Shown here in pieces: positions 53,801 through 58,632 of a stretch of DNA of 58,632 bases. Numbering within the stretch: the first letter of the stretch is position 1; every line of letters begins with the position of its first letter. A program made the translations under genes and the position numbers. Source of the stretch: Rubrivivax sp. Lineage in GTDB: Bacteria; Pseudomonadota; Gammaproteobacteria; Burkholderiales; Burkholderiaceae_C. Under the pieces are notes generated by a model. That model was not told the DNA's origin. It saw only the letters and a program-made list of their open reading frames with translations, and ran no database searches. The stretch spans positions 1 to 58,632 of the forward strand of contig JAJTDM010000014.1 in assembly GCA_021300575.1 (NCBI GenBank), written 5' to 3'.

Positions 53801-54251
53801 GCATGGGCGCGCTGGGGGCCTTGCCCTCGATGTCGGCCGCATGCGCCAGATAGGCGCCCTTGCCCGCCCGCCGGCGCGCCAGCGTGATCCAGTGCGACAG
53901 GTTGCCGTAGCCGCGGCGCGACTGCGCCAGCAGCACCAGGCGCGGCGGAGCCTGAGGGGGGTCGGCCTGCAGGGGAGCGCGTTCGCTGGCTCGCGCAGCC
54001 TCCTGAGCCGGCGAGGTTTTGCTGCTTTCCTGTGCCGACAGGCGCATCTCCGCCCCCACGATCAGGTGCAGGCCGACACGCCGGGCCTCGGCATGAGCCC
54101 GCACCACCCCGGCCAGCGAGCATTCGTCGGTGAGGGCCAGCGCGGCATAGCCCAGCGCATGGGCGCGCTGCACCAGTTCCTGCGGGTGCGAAGCGCCAGT
54201 GAGGAAGCTGAAGTTGCTGCGGCAGTGCAGCTCGGCGTAGGCGGCGGGCAT
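50865..54251 (-). CDS. dnaE2: Error-prone DNA polymerase III alpha-type (DnaE2/ImuC)
   Basis: 1128 aa. It starts YAELHCRSNFSFLTGASHP, the PHP domain of DnaE2; the polymerase site PDIDIDFEH is at about 405-413, and helix-hairpin-helix and OB-fold (VNVIVWPAVAQAQRKPLL) regions end the protein. It is longer than usual (about 1030-1080) because of a Pro/Leu-rich insert (PPPLPPLLPLPPPPG) near 590-610 and an Arg/Glu/Gln/Gly-rich insert (LERGLEQGLGQALEQG) near 850-870. The partner genes imuA and imuB, normally just upstream, are absent. A LexA box lies 33 bp before the ATG. Confidence 0.94.
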   Translation of the reverse strand: MPAAYAELHCRSNFSFLTGASHPQELVQRAHALGYAALALTDECSLAGVVRAHAEARRVGLHLIVGAEMRLSAQESSKTSPAQEAARASERAPLQADPPQAPPRLVLLAQSRRGYGNLSHWITLARRRAGKGAYLAHAADIEGKAPSAPMLAGLPGCAALLVPHPLQPFETVFAHAMWLKTWFGPERAFLALERLLGPHDDLLQDTVARVAQATGLAVAAAGDVLMHARSRKPLQDVLTATRLRRPVAACGYGLEPNAEAHLRSRARLTTLYPPDALAATVALAGQCAFSLDELRYEYPQEIVPAGHTPTSWLRVLTEEGALRRFPGGVPSSVRATLEHELALIAQLKYEPYFLTVADIATWARAQGILCQGRGSAANSAVCYCLHVTEVDPARMSVLFERFISAERNEPPDIDIDFEHQRREEVIQYLYRKYGRHRAALTGVVISYRPRSALRDVGRALGLDLDRIDAVAKSMSWIVDRGTPAGRRLDPERLRENGFDPDTPLCRLWLELTEALIGFPRHLSQHPGGFVIARDDLSQLVPVENAAMEGRSVIQWDKDDLDALGLIKVDILALGMLSALRRALTLVAFKQGMVAPPPLPPLLPLPPPPGAQPAACALPAFRLQDIPPEDAATYAMLSRGDSVGVFQVESRAQMSMLPRLKPQTFYDLVIEVAIVRPGPIQGGMVHPYLRRRNGEEPVTYPSDEVRQALQRTLGVPIFQEQVMQLAILAADFTPGEADQLRRAMAAWKRKGGLGPFHERLVGRMVAKGYSQDYAEAIFRQIEGFGEYGFPESHAASFALLVYASAWIKCHHPDAFLAALLNSQPMGFYAPAQLVRDAQAHGVHVRPVDVHWSGWETALERGLEQGLGQALEQGQQGRAEGVQAEPGLLPVRLGLSRLLGLPEAAARRIEQARGGRPGEPGFHAFESPEDLARRAGLDARELQLLAQGDALAGLSGHRHQAAWAVAGVDTRATTLLRNTRTHEAQATLDTPELRLDTLADYRATGLSLKAHPVGLLRPTLSGFKVQPAAVLRDYPHGRLARASGLVTHRQRPETAKGVVFVTLEDETGHVNVIVWPAVAQAQRKPLLASRLLTVYGVWQCEGEVRHLVARRLEDHTALLAGLATRSRDFR

Positions 54252-54283
54252 GGAGGCGATGGGTAGCAGGGCGCCCTAGAATA

Positions 54284-54299
54284 CTGTTTTTTCATACAG
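54284..54299. promoter_or_regulatory. LexA (SOS) box
   Basis: CTGTTTTTTCATACAG matches the proteobacterial CTG-N10-CAG LexA consensus exactly, with an A/T-rich centre. On the minus strand it is followed by TATTCT, a fair -10, 33 bp before the dnaE2 ATG. It lies between dnaE2 and the divergent DUF3717-DUF1289 gene (start 54396) and may influence both. Confidence 0.88.
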
Positions 54300-54395
54300 C
54301 ATTCTTGAGTCTTACCCGACAGCCGGCCGCCGCGCACGCAACGCAAGCAACGCACGCCAGGTCGCTGTGAAGGTATGCTCCCGCCCCCCACTGCC

Positions 54396-54863
54396 ATGGC
54401 CAGCATCCACATCACCGACATCGAAAGCGCCATCAACCACTGGCGCGAACGCTCGCCTTCGCCTGACGGTGTGACGGCCTGCGCCGAAGTGCGCGCCCTG
54501 GCCGAGGTGTATGCGCTGCTGGTGTACTACCGCGAGACCGAGTGCGACGAGGCCACCATGCCAGCCAAGGCCCACCGGGCCTGGCTGCAGTGGTACGAGA
54601 CCACGCCCGACGCCCCCTGTATCGCCATCTGCTCCACCAGCCAGGGCGACGCGGAATGCAAGGGCTGTGGCCGCACCTTCGACGAGGTGCAGCACTGGAC
54701 CGCGTTCAGCCCGGGGGACAAGCGCACCGTGTGGCGGCGCATCGTCCAGGAGAACCGCGCCTGGCGCTTCAACCGCTATGCCGAGCGCGCCCAGAAGGCC
54801 ACCGGCATCGACCACCCGGCGCCACAGACGCTGGAGCCCCAGGCTGCGTCGGAGAAGGCTTGA
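54396..54863 (+). CDS. DUF3717-DUF1289 two-domain protein
   Basis: 155 aa. N-terminal DUF3717 (about 1-55: ITDIESAINHWRERSPSPDG, CAEVRALAEVYALLVYYRETECDE) and C-terminal DUF1289 (about 70-120: APCIAICSTSQGDAECKGCGRTFDEVQHWTAFSPGDKRTVW). The CxxxC-x8-CxxC cysteines (PCIAIC, CKGC) look like a small metal or Fe-S site. ATG 54396 is preferred over one seven codons upstream. Function unknown. It shares the LexA-bearing promoter region with dnaE2 and its stop overlaps the MATE start. Confidence 0.85.
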   Translation: MASIHITDIESAINHWRERSPSPDGVTACAEVRALAEVYALLVYYRETECDEATMPAKAHRAWLQWYETTPDAPCIAICSTSQGDAECKGCGRTFDEVQHWTAFSPGDKRTVWRRIVQENRAWRFNRYAERAQKATGIDHPAPQTLEPQAASEKA

Positions 54864-56332
54864 ACGCCGGGTTGAGAGACCCCCAGGACAAGAGCCCGGG
54901 CGAGAACCCGAATCAGGGCTTGAACCAGGGCTCACTGGCCGACAGCGCACGGCGCATCGCTCACCTCGCCTGGCCGGTGCTGATCGGCCAGCTGTCGGTG
55001 CTGGCCTTCAGCACCATCGACACGCTGCTGGTGGCCCGATACGCCGCGGTGGATCTGGCGGCGCTGGCCATCGGTGCCTCGGCCTACCTCACCGTGTTCA
55101 TCGGCTTCATGGGCGTGGTGATGGCCATCAGCCCCATCGTGGGCCAACTCTTCGGCGCGGGCCAGCACGCCCAAGCGGGCCGGCAGGCGCACCAGGCCGT
55201 GTGGGTGGCGTTGGGGCTGTCGGTGGCGGGCAGTCTCCTGCTGGCCTTCCCCTATCCCTTCCTGGCGCTGTCAAAAGCCACACCCGAAGTGGCCGAGAAG
55301 GTGCGCGGCTACCTGCTGGTGCTGGCCTTCTCGCTGCCAGCGTCGCTCATGTTCACGGTGTACCGCGGCTTCAACACCGCGGTGTCGCGCCCCAAGGCGG
55401 TGATGCTGATCCAGGTGACGGGCCTGGCGCTGAAGGTGCCGCTGTCGGTGGCCCTGGTGTGGGGCGTGCCGGCGCTGGGCATCCCGCCGTTGGGGGTGCT
55501 CGGTTGTGCCATCGCCACCGGCCTGGCGATGTGGACGCAGGCGCTGATCGCCTGGCTGGTGCTGCGACGCGACCCTTTCTACGCCCCCTTCGAACTGCAT
55601 GGCCGGGGGCTGGACGCGCCCGAGCGCAAGTCGCTGGGCGCCCACCTCCGGCTGGGTCTGCCCATGGGCGCCGCCATCCTGATCGAGGTCAGCGGCTTCA
55701 GCTTCATGGCGATCTTCATCGCCCGGCTGGGCACCACGCCCGTGGCCGGCCACCAGATCGCCATGAACCTGGTGACGCTGATGTTCATGGTGCCGCTGGC
55801 CATCGCCAGCGCCTGCACCACGCTGGTGTCGCAGCGCGTGGGCGCACGCGATGCGCTGGGGGCCCGCCGCCTGGCCTGGCACGGGCTGGCGCTGGGCTGC
55901 GCGGTGGCCGCGCTGCTGGGCGGCAGCGTGTCGCTGTTGGACAGCACCATCGTCAGCCTGTACACCAACGACGCTGCCGTGGCAGCCGCGGCGCTGCCGC
56001 TCATCGCCTGGGTGGCGCTGTTCCACTTCGTCGACGCGGCGCAAACGGTGGCCGCCTTCGTGCTACGCGCCTGGCGCATCGCCACCGTGCCGCTGGTGGT
56101 GTACGCCCTGGCGCTGTGGGGCATCGGGCTGGGCGGTGGCTTCGTGCTGGCCTTCAACCTGACGGGCGCGGTTCCCGCGTCCCTGCAGGGCGCTCGGGGG
56201 TTCTGGATGAGCGCCACTGCCGGCCTGGTGGTGGCGGCGGTGGCGCTGTGCGCCTACATGGCCTGGGTGCTGCGGCGCATGTCGCGCGAGGCCGGCGTCG
56301 TACCGGGTGTCACACCGGCAGGGTCAGGTTGA
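54860..56332 (+). CDS. MATE-family efflux transporter
   Basis: 490 aa with 12 hydrophobic spans in two homologous halves. SARRIAHLAWPVLIGQLSVLAFSTIDTLLVARY and GLPMGAAILIEVSGFSFMAIFIARLGTTPVAGHQIAMNLVTLMFMVPLAIASACTTLVSQRVGA are typical NorM-type segments. I place the start at TTG 54860, which overlaps the preceding TGA (TTGA) and has GGAG 5 nt upstream; a second TTG at 54872 is possible. A Na+ or H+ antiporter for cationic compounds is expected. Its 3' end overlaps the convergent kinase gene by 23 bp. Confidence 0.88.
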   Translation: MNAGLRDPQDKSPGENPNQGLNQGSLADSARRIAHLAWPVLIGQLSVLAFSTIDTLLVARYAAVDLAALAIGASAYLTVFIGFMGVVMAISPIVGQLFGAGQHAQAGRQAHQAVWVALGLSVAGSLLLAFPYPFLALSKATPEVAEKVRGYLLVLAFSLPASLMFTVYRGFNTAVSRPKAVMLIQVTGLALKVPLSVALVWGVPALGIPPLGVLGCAIATGLAMWTQALIAWLVLRRDPFYAPFELHGRGLDAPERKSLGAHLRLGLPMGAAILIEVSGFSFMAIFIARLGTTPVAGHQIAMNLVTLMFMVPLAIASACTTLVSQRVGARDALGARRLAWHGLALGCAVAALLGGSVSLLDSTIVSLYTNDAAVAAAALPLIAWVALFHFVDAAQTVAAFVLRAWRIATVPLVVYALALWGIGLGGGFVLAFNLTGAVPASLQGARGFWMSATAGLVVAAVALCAYMAWVLRRMSREAGVVPGVTPAGSG

Positions 56333-57765
56333 AGCAACTGCCGCCGCCTTCGCGCGGCTCGCAGCGCACCTGTCCGCCGTGGCGCGTGGCAATCAGCCGC
56401 ACGAGTGACAGGCCCAGGCCCACGCCGCCCTCGTGCTCCGCATGCCCGGGCAGGCGCAGGAAGGGCTCGAAGATGCGCTCGCGCCAGGCCTCGGGTACAC
56501 CGGGCCCGCGGTCGCACACGCGAAGTTCGACATGGCCCGGATGGCCCGGATGGCCCCCTGCAGGCCCCGCCAGAACGGCAGGCCGCACCACGACCTGCAC
56601 GTCGTCGCCGGCGTAGCGGCGGGCGTTCTCCAGCAGGTTGCGCACGGCGCGGCGCAGCAGCCGCTCGTCACCTCTGACGACGAGGCTGGGTCCTGCGCCC
56701 TCTGGGGCACCGGCCTTGTCCAGACCCTGGGCTTCGACCGTGGCCTGCACGCGGGCGGCTTCCTCGGCCGCCAGCGCGAGCAGGTCCACCGGCTCTTTCT
56801 GCAACGCGTCCTGCGCAGCATCCAGCCGGCTGGCCAGCAACACCTCTTCCACCAGCGCGTCGAGTTCGCCGATGTTCGCGTGGATCTCCTGGCGCAGCCG
56901 TTCGCGCTGGGCCGGGGCAGCGTCCTCCAGCATCGACACCGCCATCTTCAGGCGCGCCAGCGGCGAGCGCAGCTCGTGGCTGGCATTGCCCAGCAGGCTC
57001 TGGTGGGAACGCACCAGCGTCTCCACGCGGGCCGCCGCCCGGTTGAAGCTGGCGGCCACCGCGGCCACCTCGTCGCGGCCGTCCTCGGCCACCCGCAGGT
57101 GCAGCGCGCCGGCGCCAAAGGCCTCCATGCCCTGCTTCAGGGCCTCCAGGCGGCGCGTCAGGCGGCGCACCACAGGCCAGGCCCCCGCGGCCACGGCCAG
57201 GAACAACAGCACCACCAGCGCCAGCACGACCGCGCCTTCGGACAAGGCACCCAGGCCAGGCAGCCCCGGCAGACTGGGCAGACCGGGCAGTCCGCGCCTC
57301 CCACCAGGGGCTGGGCGGAGGGCCTTCCCGGCCCATGCCGGGCCGCTCACCCATCCCTGCGCCTGGACGCCGCATGCCGCCGAAGCGGGCCATCCACAAG
57401 GTGCGGCCGTCATCCAGCCGTACGGGCAGTCCCCGGCGCGCGATGGGCACCCCTTCCGCCTCGCGCCGCGCCCAGGACTCGGACACACCGATGCGCTGAC
57501 CCGCCGCGTCGTCCAGGGCCAGCGGCAGGCGCAGGCGCTGCGACCACTCGGACAAGGCCGCCACCTGCTGCTCGGGGGGTGCATGGGCCGGGGGCAGCGA
57601 GCGTTCCAGCAAGTCGGCCCAGGCCTCGGCGCGGCTGTGGGCCACGGCCTCGAAACGCTCACGTTCCTGCGTCATGTGGCGTTGCACCAGCCAGCCCGAA
57701 GCCAGCGCGAACAAGCTCAGCGCCGCCAGCACGGTGAGCCAGATGCGCAGGTACAGGGACTTCAT
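56310..57765 (-). pseudogene. Two-component sensor histidine kinase with a frameshift
   Basis: From ATG 57765 the frame encodes MKSLYLRIWLTVLAALSLFALASG (TM1) and a periplasmic domain to about GREGPPPSPWW. The rest of the kinase is one frame over: TM2 (EGAVVLALVVLLFLAVAAGAW), HAMP, HisKA with GNASHELRSPLARLKM, N-box NLLENARRY and G boxes DRGPGVPEA and GGVGLGLSL, ending SCFNLTLPV at 56310. Removing one base from the GGG at 57300-57302 would join them (SPWWRRGLPG). The region is Gly/Pro-rich and prone to slippage or sequencing error, so this may be a true pseudogene, phase variation or an assembly artefact. It is paired with the OmpR-type regulator upstream. Confidence 0.8.
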
Positions 57766-57832
57766 GGCCGCGACGGGGCAGGGTGAGCAGCGCAGGCGAG
57801 GGCCGGAGGGATCGGGGCGTCAGCCAGCCTGA

Positions 57833-58543
57833 TCAACCCTCGGCCTGGTCCTGCTTGCGGGCGAACACATACCCCGTGCCGCGCACGGTGAGCACGCGCC
57901 GCGGCTGGCGCGGATCGTCCTCGATCACGGCGCGGATGCGCGAGATGTGGACATCGATGCTGCGGTCGAAGGCGTCCAGCGGGTGGCCCTTGAGGGCATC
58001 CATGATCTGGTCACGCGTGAGCACGCGGCCGGCAGCGCGCGCCAGCACCACCAGCAGGTCGAACTGGTGGGCCGTGAGGTCGCACGGCTGGCCGGCCAGC
58101 CGGGCCTGGCGGGCGGCCAGGTCGATGACGAGGCGGCCGAACTCGAGCTGGTCCTCGGCCGAGGCCTCGGGCGCCGAGCGGCGCAGCAAGGCCTTGAGCC
58201 GAGCCAGCAGCTCGCGCGGCTCGAAGGGCTTGGGCAGGTAGTCGTCGGCGCCGATCTCCAGGCCCACGATGCGGTCCATGGGCTCACCGCGGGCCGTCAG
58301 CATCAGCAGCGGCAGGCGGCGCGTACGCGACTCGGCACGCAGTTCCCGGGTCAGGTCCAGCCCATCGCCATCGGGCAGCATCAGGTCCAGCAGCAGCGCG
58401 TCGTAGCTGCCATGGCGCAGCAGGTCACGCCCGGCCTTGAGCGAGCCGGCACTGTCCACCTCGAAGCCGTGACCACGCAGGTAGTCCCCCACCAGGGTGG
58501 TCAGGCGGGTGTCATCGTCAATGAGCAGCAGGTGGGAGGGCAT
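57833..58543 (-). CDS. OmpR-family response regulator
   Basis: 236 aa. Receiver domain with acidic DDD (9-11), phospho-acceptor D53 (LLDLMLPDGDG), T82 (LMLTARGE) and K105 (YLPKPF). Then a winged-helix DNA-binding domain (about 135-232: LTAHQFDLLVVLARAAGRVLTRDQIMDAL, SIDVHISRIRAVIEDDP, VRGTGYVFA). CpxR/RstA-like. It lies 67 bp upstream of the frameshifted kinase, its obvious partner. The 89 bp to the window end show no recognisable site. Confidence 0.93.
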   Translation of the reverse strand: MPSHLLLIDDDTRLTTLVGDYLRGHGFEVDSAGSLKAGRDLLRHGSYDALLLDLMLPDGDGLDLTRELRAESRTRRLPLLMLTARGEPMDRIVGLEIGADDYLPKPFEPRELLARLKALLRRSAPEASAEDQLEFGRLVIDLAARQARLAGQPCDLTAHQFDLLVVLARAAGRVLTRDQIMDALKGHPLDAFDRSIDVHISRIRAVIEDDPRQPRRVLTVRGTGYVFARKQDQAEG

Positions 58544-58632
58544 GGCGGGTTCTCATCCGGCAGGGGCGATGTTCGCAGAGGCGGGCCGGTCTCGCAGCCC
58601 GCCACACGCAAAAGAGCCCCGGCAGCGGACTG

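Overview
The window is about 58.6 kb of uniformly GC-rich (roughly two thirds G+C), densely coded chromosomal DNA. Gene content and gene families point to a betaproteobacterium of the order Burkholderiales, most likely the Comamonadaceae: gentisate pathway, kynurenine pathway ending in a 2-aminobenzoate-CoA ligase, DctP-type TRAP transporter, DUF3717/DUF1289 protein, SOS-type dnaE2, RhlE with a long Gly tail. I saw no rRNA, tRNA, transposase, phage gene or CRISPR array. The host is inferred from families only.

Layout. (1) 0.1-4.1 kb, plus strand: two glutathione transferases, then a probable 3-hydroxybenzoate 6-hydroxylase and gentisate 1,2-dioxygenase. (2) 4.1-24.6 kb: a large sugar-acid region. 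On the minus strand are an SDR, DenD (D-erythronate dehydrogenase), a GntR regulator whose 5' end is lost in a junction with a cupin gene, gluconate 5-dehydrogenase, gluconokinase, a complete carbohydrate ABC importer and a 2-hydroxyacid dehydrogenase. On the plus strand are an IlvD/Edd dehydratase, an SDR, a beta-hydroxyacid dehydrogenase, L-idonate 5-dehydrogenase, a 2-keto-3-deoxy-acid dehydrogenase-type SDR, a FAH-fold hydrolase and a UxaA-type dehydratase. A hybrid sensor kinase and a small exported SUOX-fold protein sit in the middle (17.5-19.9 kb). (3) 24.7-30.5 kb: RidA and 2-aminobenzoate-CoA ligase, divergent from kynB-kynU-kynA and a PAP2 phosphatase. (4) 30.5-38.7 kb: Xaa-Pro aminopeptidase, lipoprotein metalloprotease, ettA with an unusual leader, rhlE. 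(5) 39-47.2 kb: MFS, TRAP transporter, glutamine-synthetase-like enzyme, DUF2783 protein and aromatic-ring FAD hydroxylase, all minus strand, with a divergent MarR regulator. (6) 47.3-58.5 kb: MBL-fold RNase-type protein, Lys/Ala-rich exported protein, prolyl-hydroxylase-like protein, YaaA, DnaE2 with a LexA box, DUF3717-DUF1289 protein, MATE pump, and a two-component pair whose kinase gene is frameshifted.

How the genes fit together. IdnD, IdnO and GntK make a complete L-idonate to 6-phosphogluconate route. IlvD/Edd or UxaA dehydratase, the 21.3 kb SDR and the FAH hydrolase make a plausible non-phosphorylating route from a sugar acid to pyruvate plus a 2-hydroxyacid. Two copies of a FadR-type operator sharing 12 bp control the importer and the dehydratase side. 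The gentisate promoter at 1.7 kb and the hydroxylase/marR promoter at 46.7 kb share an identical 17-bp element, which suggests the MarR protein controls both loci.

Main items for a second look: two tandem 27-codon upstream ORFs directly in front of ettA inside an 86-bp repeat; the shared MarR element; the cupin/GntR deletion junction; the SUOX-fold protein without its cofactor cysteine, overlapping a sensor kinase; and the frameshifted kinase.
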